A DNA stretch of 11,327 nucleotides. Origin: Acidobacteriota bacterium. Its GTDB lineage: Bacteria; Acidobacteriota; Terriglobia; Terriglobales; Acidobacteriaceae. The stretch spans positions 1 to 11,327 of the forward strand of contig JAJZMO010000210.1 in the NCBI GenBank assembly GCA_021798235.1. Direction: 5' to 3'. The position numbers were made by a program, and so were the translations under genes. Numbering within the stretch: position 1 is the first letter of the stretch; each line of letters starts with the position of its first letter. The notes under the pieces were generated by a model. That model was not told the origin of the DNA and did not search any database. It saw only the letters and a list, made by a program, of their open reading frames with translations. Shown here piece after piece: positions 1 to 7,663 of the stretch.

Positions 1-28
1 CTTCTAAGCGCACCACAGAATCGCATAC

Positions 29-50
29 CTATACGATTTCAATCGTATAG
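29..50. promoter_or_regulatory. Perfect 10-bp inverted repeat, probable operator
   Basis: The arm CTATACGATT is followed after 2 bases (TC) by its exact reverse complement. A partial third copy follows: ATCGTAT occurs at 42-48 and again at 51-57. The size and symmetry suit a dimeric repressor of the TetR, GntR, PadR or MarR kind, but no regulator gene is in the window, so the binding protein is unknown. The spacer is too short and no T-run follows, so a terminator is unlikely. Confidence 0.5.
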
Positions 51-251
51 ATCGTATTGAATCGCACCATTGCCCCGCGCTGCAAGTAATATGATCCAAA
101 AGACTTACAAGACTAATATCCCATAAATAAATGATTCCAAAGGATTTTCCAGACGTTAATCAAACAAACTAAAAATCGCAGGGTACGGCACACCTGAAAT
201 GAGCTCCCTCCTCCACGGCACGACCGACCGCTGACTTGCTAACCTTGCAGC

Positions 252-255
252 AGGA
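252..255 (+). promoter_or_regulatory. Ribosome binding site of the UvrC-like gene
   Basis: AGGA stands 6 bases before the ATG at 262. It supports this start over later in-frame ATGs and puts the conserved PGVF segment at residues 22-25, the usual place for the GIY-YIG start of UvrC proteins. Confidence 0.55.
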
Positions 256-261
256 ACCCTG

Positions 262-1521
262 ATGCTCGAGCAGTCGCTCCCTTTCGACCCGCAAAATCCC
301 TGCTGGGATCTCATTCCCGCCGGGCCGGGAGTTTTCGCACTCTTTGGCAGCGACGACCGCGCCGAGCCCTACCTCAACCGCTCCCCCAACCTGCGCCGCC
401 GACTGCGCCGACTGCTCTCCCCCAGCCCCGGCCACACGAAGCGCCTCGAGCTCGCGGCCCGCATCCGCCGCATCGAGTACACGCTCACAGGCTCCGAGTT
501 TGAAGCTCTTTTCACCCTTTACCAGGCCTCCAACACGGCCTTCGGACCCGACCGCGCCCGCGAGCGCCTCCACCTCCGCCCGCCTGTCTTCCTGCGGATG
601 GCCATGAACAACGAGTTTCCCCGCGTTTATCCCTCCACCCGGCTCACCCTCAGCGCCGCGCCGGACCTCTTCGGCCCATTCCCCTCCCGCTGGCTCGCCG
701 AGCGCTGGCTCGAATCCATGCTCAACCTCTTCCTGCTCCGCCGCTGTCAGGAAGACCTTCATCCCGACCCCAGCCATCCCGGCTGCATCTATTCCGAGCT
801 CAAGAAGTGCCTTGCACCCTGCTTCCAGGGCTGCTCCCCTGAGCGCTATGCCCAGGAGGCCGCCGCCGTCCACGCCTTTCTCGCCACCCGCGGCCAAAGC
901 CTTCTCGCCCAGCTCACCGCCGAGCGCGACGCCGCATCCGAGGCCCTCGACTTCGAAAAAGCCGCCGACCTCCACGTCAAAGTCACACGTGTAGAAGAGG
1001 TTATCGCCTCCATGCCGGAAGCCGTCCACCCGCTCCCACGGCTCTCGGGCCTCATCCTCCAGCCCTCATCGCAGCCCCAATCCGTCACCCTCTTCCTGCT
1101 CGAATCCGGCCGGCTCGCCGGCCCCGTCCCGTTCTCTACCCATGGCATGCGTCACCCCAACGAGCAATCCGGCTCCTCGTCGCTCTTTGCCCACCCCACC
1201 ATGCTCGAGCCGGTCCCGCTCGCCGAAGGCCCCGTCACCACTACCCGTGACGAGCTGGAAGCTCGCCTCGAATCAGCCCTCGTCACCCTCCGGCAGTCGC
1301 TCGATCGGCCCTCCTCCAGCTTCGTCGCCGACCACCTCTCGCTCTTCCGCCGCTGGTTCTACCGTCCCCAGGCCAAACGCACCGGTGAACTCGTCTTCGC
1401 CCAGCCCGACGGAACCATCCCCGCCAAGGCCGTCCTGCGTGCTGTTTCCCGCGTCTTCCGCGCCGCCCAGACCCCTCCGCCGGCCGACAATACCCCCCTC
1501 CAACCCGAATCCACCCCCTGA
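262..1521 (+). CDS. UvrC-like protein, C-terminally short with eroded GIY-YIG site
   Basis: At 419 residues this resembles only the N-terminal half of excinuclease UvrC (usually about 600 residues), whose GIY-YIG domain makes the 3' incision in nucleotide excision repair. The GIY-YIG region runs from PGVF (22-25) through YLNRS (37-41) to LRRRL (44-48). Cys162, 175, 183 and 187 match in spacing the four cysteines that bind the [4Fe-4S] cluster in UvrC. A UVR motif (about 221-248, with LDFEKAA) matches the UvrB-contacting helical hairpin. The RNase H-like endonuclease domain and helix-hairpin-helix repeats are absent; the end is Pro/Ala-rich. The GIY Tyr is Phe25, YVGKA has become YLNRS, and where SEtEALlLE should carry the catalytic Glu the protein has SEFEALFTL, with Leu86. 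The equivalents of the active-site Tyr (37) and Arg (47) remain. The best guess is a catalytically weak or dead UvrC paralog, possibly binding UvrB or DNA; it is not a standard uvrC and not a typical Cho nuclease. The rpe start follows 12 bases after the stop. Confidence 0.8.
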   Translation: MLEQSLPFDPQNPCWDLIPAGPGVFALFGSDDRAEPYLNRSPNLRRRLRRLLSPSPGHTKRLELAARIRRIEYTLTGSEFEALFTLYQASNTAFGPDRARERLHLRPPVFLRMAMNNEFPRVYPSTRLTLSAAPDLFGPFPSRWLAERWLESMLNLFLLRRCQEDLHPDPSHPGCIYSELKKCLAPCFQGCSPERYAQEAAAVHAFLATRGQSLLAQLTAERDAASEALDFEKAADLHVKVTRVEEVIASMPEAVHPLPRLSGLILQPSSQPQSVTLFLLESGRLAGPVPFSTHGMRHPNEQSGSSSLFAHPTMLEPVPLAEGPVTTTRDELEARLESALVTLRQSLDRPSSSFVADHLSLFRRWFYRPQAKRTGELVFAQPDGTIPAKAVLRAVSRVFRAAQTPPPADNTPLQPESTP

Positions 1522-1533
1522 TACACTGGCGGC

Positions 1534-2208
1534 ATGGCGATCGACCTGCTTCCGTCCATCCTCGCAGCCGACTTCTCACGACTCGAAGACGAGGTCAAGG
1601 CGGCGGAACGCGGCGGCGGCGCCGCTCTCCACATCGACGTCATGGACGGCCACTTCGTCCCCAACCTGACCTTCGGCCCGGCACTCGTCAAGGCGATCCG
1701 CAAGCACACCACCATGCCCTTCGACTGCCACATGATGGTCCAGCACCCCGACGAGTTCGTCCCCGCCTTCGCCGACGCCGGCGTCGACTGGATGAGCGTC
1801 CACTACGAGGCCTGCCCGCACCTGCATCGCTCCCTCGAGCTCATCCGCGACTACGGCATGGAACCGGCCGTCGTCATCAATCCGGCCACCGCCGTCGATC
1901 TCCTCGTACCTGTCCTCCCCATGGTCCACCACGTCCTGGTCATGAGCGTCAACCCCGGCTTTGGCGGCCAGCGGTTCATTCCCTACACGCTCACCAAGAT
2001 CGGGCAGCTGAAAGAACTTCGCCAGAACATGGGCCTCACGTTTAGGATTGAAGTTGACGGCGGCGTCGATCGTGACACCGTCGCAAGCGTCGTCGATGCC
2101 GGAGCCGACATGCTCGTCGCCGGCACTGCCGTCTTTAACAATGGCCGTGCGGAAGAGGAAGCGCGGGAGCTGCTGGCTTTGGCTCGCAAAGCCGACCCGG
2201 CAGCGTAA
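1534..2208 (+). CDS. rpe: Ribulose-phosphate 3-epimerase
   Basis: This cytosolic TIM-barrel enzyme interconverts ribulose 5-phosphate and xylulose 5-phosphate in the pentose phosphate pathway. The length, 224 residues, is typical. The metal and catalytic residues are all in place: Ser8 and the N-terminal LLPSILAADF strand, His33 and Asp35 in HIDVMDGHFVPN, His66 in DCHMMV, and Asp175 in EVDGG. The phosphate-binding segments MSVNPGFGGQ (137-146) and the VAGTAVF strand near the C-terminus are also present. It starts 12 bases after the UvrC-like stop, with only a weak GGCGGC stretch as ribosome binding site, so it is probably cotranscribed with and partly translationally dependent on the gene before it. 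I see no functional link between DNA repair and this step. Confidence 0.97.
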   Translation: MAIDLLPSILAADFSRLEDEVKAAERGGGAALHIDVMDGHFVPNLTFGPALVKAIRKHTTMPFDCHMMVQHPDEFVPAFADAGVDWMSVHYEACPHLHRSLELIRDYGMEPAVVINPATAVDLLVPVLPMVHHVLVMSVNPGFGGQRFIPYTLTKIGQLKELRQNMGLTFRIEVDGGVDRDTVASVVDAGADMLVAGTAVFNNGRAEEEARELLALARKADPAA

Positions 2209-2245
2209 GGTTCAGTAAGGGCGCGCCCGGCAACAGGCGTGCGGT

Positions 2246-2250
2246 AGAGG
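2246..2250 (+). promoter_or_regulatory. Ribosome binding site of the BamD-like gene
   Basis: AGAGG stands 4 bases before the ATG at 2255. It fixes a start that gives a proper signal peptide (MKR, then a hydrophobic stretch). The 46-base gap from rpe also holds the self-complementary GGGCGCGCCC at 2219-2228, which has no room for a loop and no T-run after it. Confidence 0.5.
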
Positions 2251-2254
2251 TGTT

Positions 2255-3862
2255 ATGAAACGGTTGGTCACAGGCATTACTGCCCTTTGCATCGGAATGG
2301 CGCTCTGCGCCCCACCCCACGCCTGGGCTAGAAAGCGGCACAAGCATCACAAGTCGCGCTATTCGGCTGTCAATAAGAACCCGCTCGCGGGTCTCAAAAC
2401 CGAACAGCCCGATGCACAGCTCTTCGACAAGGCCATGAAGGCCATGCGCAAGGGACGCTACGACGTCGCGCGCCTCGACCTGGAAACCCTCCTCAATGCG
2501 TACCCGTCCACTGAGTATGCCATGCGCGCCAAGCTCGCCATCGGTGACACCTGGTACCTCGAAGGTGGCCCGGCCGCCATGCAGCAGGCTGCCGCGGAAT
2601 ATCGCGACTTCATCACCTTCTTCCCCAACTCCCCGGAAGCGGCAGAAGCACAGATGAAGATCGGCGACATCTACTTCCAGCAGATGGAGCGCCCCGACCG
2701 CGACCCCACCAACGCATTCAAAGCGCAAAAAGAATACCGGGCGATGATCGAGCAGTTCCCTGACTCGCCGCTCCTGCCCCGCGCAAAGCAAAAGCTGCGC
2801 GAAGTTCAGGAAGTCCTCGCCCAGCGCCAGTTTGAAGTCGGCCAGTTCTATGCGACAAGGGAAGACTGGGCGGGCTCCATCGCTCGCCTGCAGACCGTCG
2901 CTGACCTCTACCCGCTCTACAGCAAGAGCTGCGAAAACCTCATCCTGCTCGGCGACGATTACGCCAATGAAGCCGCCCAGGTGCAGGGGCTCAAGCTTCC
3001 CGCCAAGGCCAAAGAGGAACTGCTCTCCTATTACAACGGCCGCGCCGCCGAGGCCTGGGATCGCGCCGTCACCCATTACCCCATGTCGCCAACCGCGGAT
3101 CAGGCCAAGGACCGCCTGATCGCTCTCGGTCGCCCCATCCCGCAGCCTACACCGGAGGAACTCGCTGAGAGCGAGGCCATGGAAGCCAGCCGCGTCCCCG
3201 TACGTTTCAAGGCGCGTGCTCTCGATATCTTCAAGCGTGCCGGCTCCACGCCGATTGAAGCTGCCCGCGTGGGTGAGCCGACACTGACCGATCCAGCACA
3301 GACTTACGCTCCTGCAATCGCTCGCCAGCAGAAGGCTGTCTTCCTGGCGGCACTCCAGGGCAAACCCCTCACCTCGGCCAAGAGCAACGGGACGCAGCTC
3401 GCACATACCAATAGCAACACCGTCCTGACGGTGAGCCCCGCGCAGACCACCAGCGGTAGCACCAACGTAACACCGACCGCCACCTTCGAGACTGTTCCTA
3501 CGGGGAATGCAAGCTCAGGGGGAGATGCGGCAACCGTTGAGGTTGCACCGGTCACCGCCACCGCGAACACCTCATCCGCGAACCGTCCTGCGGAAATCAA
3601 CGGCCAGCCCATCCCGATCCCGAACAGCACGCCGATTGCCGCTGCCGTTGGCCCCAACCGTCCCGGTGCTCTGCCTCCGGTCCAGAAGCCAACAGCAGGC
3701 CCCCCCCAGCAGATCAACGACGTCAAGAATGCGGGCCCCGTCAACATGGCTGCCGCAACCTCGGCCGGCAAGCACAAGAAGAAGGCCAAGTTCAACCGCA
3801 AGGAAGAGTCTTCCAGCCGGCATAAGCCCCGCAAGGGCCTCCGCAAGCTGAATCCCTTCTAA
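2255..3862 (+). CDS. BamD/YfiO-like exported TPR protein with long C-terminal tail
   Basis: BamD is the periplasmic TPR subunit of the outer-membrane beta-barrel assembly complex. Here residues 1-25 look like a signal peptide (MKR, hydrophobic core, AWA cut site before Arg26). A very basic linker follows (RKRHKHHKSR, 26-35). Residues about 54-290 hold TPR-type helical pairs in BamD style, such as LFDKAMKAMRKGRYDVA, then AAAEYRDFITFFPNSPEAAEA, then KEYRAMIEQFPDSP, with the recurring Y-P-S/T-x-A ends of each repeat. BamD is normally a lipoprotein of about 245 residues. Cys12 and Cys18 here follow TAL and MAL, neither a good lipobox, so the protein may be soluble or tethered another way. The last ~240 residues are Ala/Pro/Thr/Ser/Asn-rich, apparently disordered, and end in a Lys/Arg-rich stretch (about 507-535). 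The TPR part could alternatively be CpoB/YbgF-like, but the repeat pattern favours BamD. A terminator follows directly, so this is the last gene of its unit. Confidence 0.8.
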   Translation: MKRLVTGITALCIGMALCAPPHAWARKRHKHHKSRYSAVNKNPLAGLKTEQPDAQLFDKAMKAMRKGRYDVARLDLETLLNAYPSTEYAMRAKLAIGDTWYLEGGPAAMQQAAAEYRDFITFFPNSPEAAEAQMKIGDIYFQQMERPDRDPTNAFKAQKEYRAMIEQFPDSPLLPRAKQKLREVQEVLAQRQFEVGQFYATREDWAGSIARLQTVADLYPLYSKSCENLILLGDDYANEAAQVQGLKLPAKAKEELLSYYNGRAAEAWDRAVTHYPMSPTADQAKDRLIALGRPIPQPTPEELAESEAMEASRVPVRFKARALDIFKRAGSTPIEAARVGEPTLTDPAQTYAPAIARQQKAVFLAALQGKPLTSAKSNGTQLAHTNSNTVLTVSPAQTTSGSTNVTPTATFETVPTGNASSGGDAATVEVAPVTATANTSSANRPAEINGQPIPIPNSTPIAAAVGPNRPGALPPVQKPTAGPPQQINDVKNAGPVNMAAATSAGKHKKKAKFNRKEESSSRHKPRKGLRKLNPF

Positions 3863-3881
3863 GCTGAAGTGCTAACCTCGC

Positions 3882-3911
3882 GCAAAGGGTCGCCTCGTGC
3901 GACCCTTTGTT
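3882..3911 (+). terminator. Rho-independent terminator after the BamD-like gene
   Basis: A perfect 11-bp stem (CAAAGGGTCGC paired with its complement at 3899-3909) closes a 5-base loop (CTCGT at 3894-3898), with a possible G-T pair outside it. The 3' side runs into TTTGTTGTG, which is only moderately T-rich. It lies 20 bases past the stop at 3862 and before the valS promoter region, so it separates two transcription units. The stem is symmetric, but nothing nearby on the minus strand needs terminating. Confidence 0.75.
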
Positions 3912-3939
3912 GTGCCCATGAATAGCCGTGCAATCGTCG

Positions 3940-3960
3940 CCGCTATACTAGCGGTATAGC
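3940..3960. promoter_or_regulatory. Nested dyads and possible -10 upstream of valS
   Basis: Two inverted repeats overlap here: GCTATAC (3942-3948) with GTATAGC (3954-3960), 5 bases apart, and CCGCTA (3940-3945) with TAGCGG (3949-3954), 3 bases apart. TATACT at 3944-3949 matches five of six bases of the bacterial -10 box, though I see no good -35 at 16-18 bases upstream. The site lies between the terminator and valS, where the promoter of the long second operon must be. It may be a promoter overlapped by an operator. I see no T-box leader; the space before valS is too short for one. Confidence 0.35.
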
Positions 3961-3985
3961 CATAACGTCTTTCCTTTCCGCGATC

Positions 3986-6769
3986 ATGTCTGAATCTATG
4001 CCCGAAAAAGCCCAGCGCTCCCTGCCCAAAGCCTACGATCCCGCGACCATTGAGGATCGCTGGGCCGAGTACTGGGTCAGCGAGAAAATCTTCGAGACCG
4101 CTTCGCCGGAAACCATCAACCCCGCGCGCGCCTTCACCATTCTTCTGCCGCCGCCCAACGTCACCGGCCGCCTCCACATGGGCCACATGCTCAACCAGAC
4201 GGAGATGGATATCCTCACCCGCTGGCACCGCATGCGCGGCGACGCGGCTCTCTGGGTACCAGGCACAGACCACGCCGGCATCGCCACGCAGATGATGGTC
4301 GAGCGCCAACTCGCCACCGAGGGCAAAACCCGCCAACAGCTTGGCCGCGAAGTCTTTGTCGAGCGCGTCTGGCAGTGGAAGCAGCATTACGGCGGAGCCA
4401 TCCTCGACCAGATGCGCCGCCTCGGTGCCAGCGTCGACTGGTCACGCGAATACTTCACTATGGACGACAACCTCTCCGTTGCCGTCCGCGAAGCCTTCGT
4501 CACCCTCCACGAGCAGGGACTCATCTATCGCGGCGCCTACATCGTCAACTGGTGCCCCCGCTGCCAGACGGCCATCAGCGACCTCGAAGTCGTCCACGAA
4601 GAGCAGCAGGGCACGCTCTGGGAAATCCGCTACCCCGTTGTCGAAGAACCGGGCCAGTTCGTTACCATCGCAACCACACGGCCGGAAACCATGCTGGGCG
4701 ATGTCGCCGTGGCGGTCCATCCCGACGATGAGCGCTACAAGCATCTCCACGGCAAAAACCTCCACCTGCCGCTCATCAACCGCGAAATCCCCATCGTCGC
4801 CGACACTTATGTCAGCGCCGACTTCGGCACCGGCGCCGTCAAGGTCACACCCGCGCACGACCCCAACGATTTTGCCATCGGCCAGCGCCACGGCCTGCCG
4901 TCCATCAATGTCATGGACGACACTGCGCACATGAATGCTGAAGCCGGGCCCTATGCCGGCCTCGACCGCTACGAAGCCCGCAAGCGCATCCTCGCCGATC
5001 TCGAAGCGCAAAACCTGCTCGTCGCCGCCAAGCCGCACACCCATGCGGTCGGCAAGTGCGACCGTTGCAAAACCATCGTCGAGCCGCGCCTCTCCACGCA
5101 GTGGTTCATCAAGATTCAGCCCCTTGCCGACAAGGCCATCGCCGCCGTTGAGCAGGGCTACATCCGCTTCACGCCCGACCAGTACGCCAAAACCTACTTC
5201 GAGTGGATGCGCAACATCCACGACTGGTGCATCTCCCGCCAGCTCTGGTGGGGACATCGCATTCCCGCGTGGCATTGCGGCAACTGCCGCGAAATCACGG
5301 TCGCCCGCGAAACACCCGCAAAATGCTCTCACTGCGGCAGCGACCAGCTCACCCAGGAAACCGACGTCCTCGACACATGGTTCTCCTCCGGCTTGCTGCC
5401 CTGCTCCGTCTTCGGCTGGCCGCGCCACACCAAAGACCTCGACACTTTCTACCCCACGCAGTTGCTCGTCACCGGCTTTGACATTCTCTTCTTCTGGGTC
5501 GCACGCATGATCATGCTGGGCTGTCACTTCATGCTCGACATTCCCATGCCCGACGGCACCAGGCGCACCCTCAAAGACGCCGTGCCCTTCCGCGAGGTCT
5601 ACATCCATGCGCTCGTTCGCGACGCCGACCGCCAGAAGATGTCCAAGACCAAGGGCAATGTCATCGATCCCATCGAGATCGTCCAGCGCTTCGGCACCGA
5701 CGCCGTCCGCTTCACCCTCGCCGCAATGGCCTCGCCCGGCACCGACATTGCCTTCAGCGAAGCCCGCACCGAGGGTTACCGCGCCTTCGCCAACAAAATC
5801 TGGAACTCCGCCCGCTTCATCTTCATGAACGTCGAGCGCGCGGAAGAAGCCGGCATTATCGTCGATCCGCAAGCCGTCATGGCTGCGCCTATCCTCGCCG
5901 CCGATGCGCCGCTCGAAGCCCGCTGGATCGTCTCCCGTCTCCAGTCCGCCGCGGCCGAAGTGAACCGCGCCCTCGACGAGTACCGCTTCCACGAAGCTGC
6001 CAACCTCGTCTACCAGTTCTTCTGGGGCGAGTTCTGCGATTGGTATCTTGAGGCAGTCAAGCTCCGCCTCGACTTCAGCGTAGACCCCGGCGCCGCGCGG
6101 GCCGCGCTCGCCACGCTGCTGCAAACCTTCGAAGCTGCACTACGACTGCTCTCGCCCTTCATGCCGTTCCTCACCGAGGAACTCTGGCACGCCTTCTACA
6201 ACGGCGAGCCGCCCGCAAAATCCATCGCGCTCTCGCCTTTCCCGCAGGGGGCGATTGACCCGGGCGGGAACAACATCCATGATCAAATGCTTGGTCTTCA
6301 GTTGGTCATCTCAGGCATCCGCAATCGGCGTAAAGAGGTCGGCGTCCCCGAAAAGGAATCGATACCGGTCAAGCTGCTGATATGGACTGGTTCGCATGGA
6401 GGCTCGCAAACCTTGAAGGCCAATCACGACATCGTTGAAAAAATGGCACGAGTATCTTCCATCGAATTCGTCCCATTCGCGGATCGCGATGCGGGCGGAA
6501 AATACCAGAATCTTGCATGGTACCCGGTTGGCCCAACTGAAATAGTGGTCGAATACAACGCCCAAATTGACATCGCCGCTGAACGCGAAAGATTGACAAA
6601 GGACCTTGCAAAGTACGAGAAAAGTGCTGCAAGCGCAGAAAGACAACTGAATAATCCGAGCTTCTTAGAGAAAGCTCCCGTACATATAGTGGATGGATTA
6701 AAGAAGCAAAAATCAGAAACGGATTTATTAATAGAAAATACACGCAAGGCGTTGAAGGATCTGGGATAA
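3986..6769 (+). CDS. valS: Valyl-tRNA synthetase
   Basis: This cytosolic class I aminoacyl-tRNA synthetase joins valine to tRNA-Val and edits mischarged threonine. The 927 residues fit the family. The ATP-binding HIGH motif is HMGH (64-67) after PPPNVTGRL, and the KMSKS loop is KMSKT (551-555). DVLDTWFSS begins at residue 460, and the editing domain (TTRPETMLGD, then GTGAVKVTPAHDPND) lies between. CxxC pairs at 190/193, 358/361, 431/434 and 447/450 suggest zinc sites. The C-terminus is the usual tRNA-binding coiled coil (about 865-927, starting IDIAAERERL). Roughly the last 500 bases are much poorer in GC than the rest and use TTA and ATA codons not found earlier in the gene, yet the protein stays complete. 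It starts 123 bases after the BamD-like stop, beyond the terminator, and is probably the first gene of its operon. The start at 3986 gives a short N-terminal extension before the conserved PKAYDP segment; a start at 4001 (second Met) is also possible. Confidence 0.97.
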   Translation: MSESMPEKAQRSLPKAYDPATIEDRWAEYWVSEKIFETASPETINPARAFTILLPPPNVTGRLHMGHMLNQTEMDILTRWHRMRGDAALWVPGTDHAGIATQMMVERQLATEGKTRQQLGREVFVERVWQWKQHYGGAILDQMRRLGASVDWSREYFTMDDNLSVAVREAFVTLHEQGLIYRGAYIVNWCPRCQTAISDLEVVHEEQQGTLWEIRYPVVEEPGQFVTIATTRPETMLGDVAVAVHPDDERYKHLHGKNLHLPLINREIPIVADTYVSADFGTGAVKVTPAHDPNDFAIGQRHGLPSINVMDDTAHMNAEAGPYAGLDRYEARKRILADLEAQNLLVAAKPHTHAVGKCDRCKTIVEPRLSTQWFIKIQPLADKAIAAVEQGYIRFTPDQYAKTYFEWMRNIHDWCISRQLWWGHRIPAWHCGNCREITVARETPAKCSHCGSDQLTQETDVLDTWFSSGLLPCSVFGWPRHTKDLDTFYPTQLLVTGFDILFFWVARMIMLGCHFMLDIPMPDGTRRTLKDAVPFREVYIHALVRDADRQKMSKTKGNVIDPIEIVQRFGTDAVRFTLAAMASPGTDIAFSEARTEGYRAFANKIWNSARFIFMNVERAEEAGIIVDPQAVMAAPILAADAPLEARWIVSRLQSAAAEVNRALDEYRFHEAANLVYQFFWGEFCDWYLEAVKLRLDFSVDPGAARAALATLLQTFEAALRLLSPFMPFLTEELWHAFYNGEPPAKSIALSPFPQGAIDPGGNNIHDQMLGLQLVISGIRNRRKEVGVPEKESIPVKLLIWTGSHGGSQTLKANHDIVEKMARVSSIEFVPFADRDAGGKYQNLAWYPVGPTEIVVEYNAQIDIAAERERLTKDLAKYEKSAASAERQLNNPSFLEKAPVHIVDGLKKQKSETDLLIENTRKALKDLG

Positions 6770-6774
6770 ACGTC

Positions 6775-7659
6775 ATGGACTGGAAAAGCAAGCGCGTCAG
6801 CGCCATTCTTGAAGCCGCTCTCAAAGAAGACAAGGCCACTCGCGATGTCACTACCGACGTCAGCGTCGATCCAGATCTCCGCGCCTCGGCCACCGTCATT
6901 GCGCGGCAGGATCTCGTGCTCTCCGGTCTCGGCTGCATTCCACGCTTCCTCGATATTTTTGCCGACCTCGACAATCGTAAGCATCGCCGTTACGAAATCA
7001 TCAGCCACCCGGAAATCTTCGACGGCGTGCGCGTTCGTGAAGGCCAGGCCATCGCCGTCATCCGTCACAACGCCCGCGTCATCCTTGCCTGCGAACGCGT
7101 CATCCTCAATCTGATGCAGCGCATGAGCGGCATCGCCACCATGACGCGCAAGTACGTCGACTCCGTCGAAGGAACCAAGGCCCGCATCCTCGACACTCGC
7201 AAAACCGTTCCTGGCCTGCGCGTGCTCGACAAGTATGCTGTCCGCTGCGGCGGAGGAGAAAATCACCGCCTCGACCTGTCGGACGGTATCCTCATCAAGA
7301 ACAACCACATCTCCCTCGGCGGCGGCATCGAGAAAGTCCTTGAGCGCGCCCACAAAAAACGCCAGCCTGGCCAGACCATAGACATCGAAGTCCGCACACA
7401 GGAAGAACTCGAACTCGCGATCAATAGTGGCGCCGAATCGCTCCTCCTCGACAACATGACACCTGCCGAAGTCAAAAGGGCCGTCGCCACCGTCCGCTCT
7501 CGCGATCTGCCAATTCCCATCGAAGCCTCCGGCGGCATCAACCTTGAGAACGTCCGCAAGTACGCACTGGCCGGCGTCGACTACATTTCCGTCGGCGCAC
7601 TCACGCACTCGGCGCCCGCTGCTGATCTCAGCATGCGCATCACAGCGGAGATTTACTAA
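6775..7659 (+). CDS. nadC: Nicotinate-nucleotide pyrophosphorylase (quinolinate phosphoribosyltransferase)
   Basis: NadC makes nicotinate mononucleotide from quinolinate and PRPP, the step that feeds de novo NAD synthesis. The 294 residues are typical. Substrate-binding residues are visible: Arg108 in the ERVILNLMQRMSGIAT segment, Arg142-Lys143 in DTRKTVPGLR, His164-Arg165 in GGGENHRLDL, Lys175 in LIKNNHI, Glu205 in EVRTQEEL, Asp226 in LLLDNM, and the phosphate-binding ASGGI (251-255) and SVGALTHS (272-279). The ATG lies 5 bases after the valS stop, with GGGA inside the valS end as ribosome binding site, so the two are cotranscribed. GC content and C-ending codons are back to the window norm here, unlike the end of valS. 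No nadA or nadB is in view. Confidence 0.96.
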   Translation: MDWKSKRVSAILEAALKEDKATRDVTTDVSVDPDLRASATVIARQDLVLSGLGCIPRFLDIFADLDNRKHRRYEIISHPEIFDGVRVREGQAIAVIRHNARVILACERVILNLMQRMSGIATMTRKYVDSVEGTKARILDTRKTVPGLRVLDKYAVRCGGGENHRLDLSDGILIKNNHISLGGGIEKVLERAHKKRQPGQTIDIEVRTQEELELAINSGAESLLLDNMTPAEVKRAVATVRSRDLPIPIEASGGINLENVRKYALAGVDYISVGALTHSAPAADLSMRITAEIY

Positions 7660-7663
7660 TTCC

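Larger units (their letters stand above)
1..261. other. AT-rich non-coding upstream region
   Basis: This stretch has no convincing coding region on either strand; a minus-strand frame that enters it is the mirror of the gene starting at 262. It is clearly more AT-rich than the genes, especially between about 85 and 175, which fits a promoter region. It holds a strong inverted repeat (29-50). I could not pick a convincing -35/-10 pair: TTACAA at 105-110 has no good -10 at the right distance. The gene to the left lies outside the window, so the region may serve that gene, the UvrC-like gene, or both. Confidence 0.6.

Noticed and set aside
105..133. Promoter with TTACAA and a downstream TAAATG
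   Set aside because: The -10 match is poor and the region is AT-rich enough to give such matches by chance.
2219..2228. GGGCGCGCCC palindrome between rpe and the BamD-like gene
   Set aside because: There is no loop space and no following T-run, so it is not a terminator; short GC palindromes are common at this base composition.
3863..3985. T-box or other riboswitch in front of valS
   Set aside because: The leader is short and mostly taken up by the terminator of the previous gene and the dyads; no T-box core sequence is visible.
2135..6124. Long minus-strand open frames (for example 2135-3406 and 4442-6124)
   Set aside because: They lie opposite genes with full family motifs, show no recognisable domain, and are the expected by-product of high GC and strong C-ending codon preference.
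7544..7663. ATG 7544 as the start of birA
   Set aside because: The extra 40 residues overlap nadC out of frame and look like shadow sequence; GTG 7664 just after the nadC stop gives the normal BirA N-terminus.
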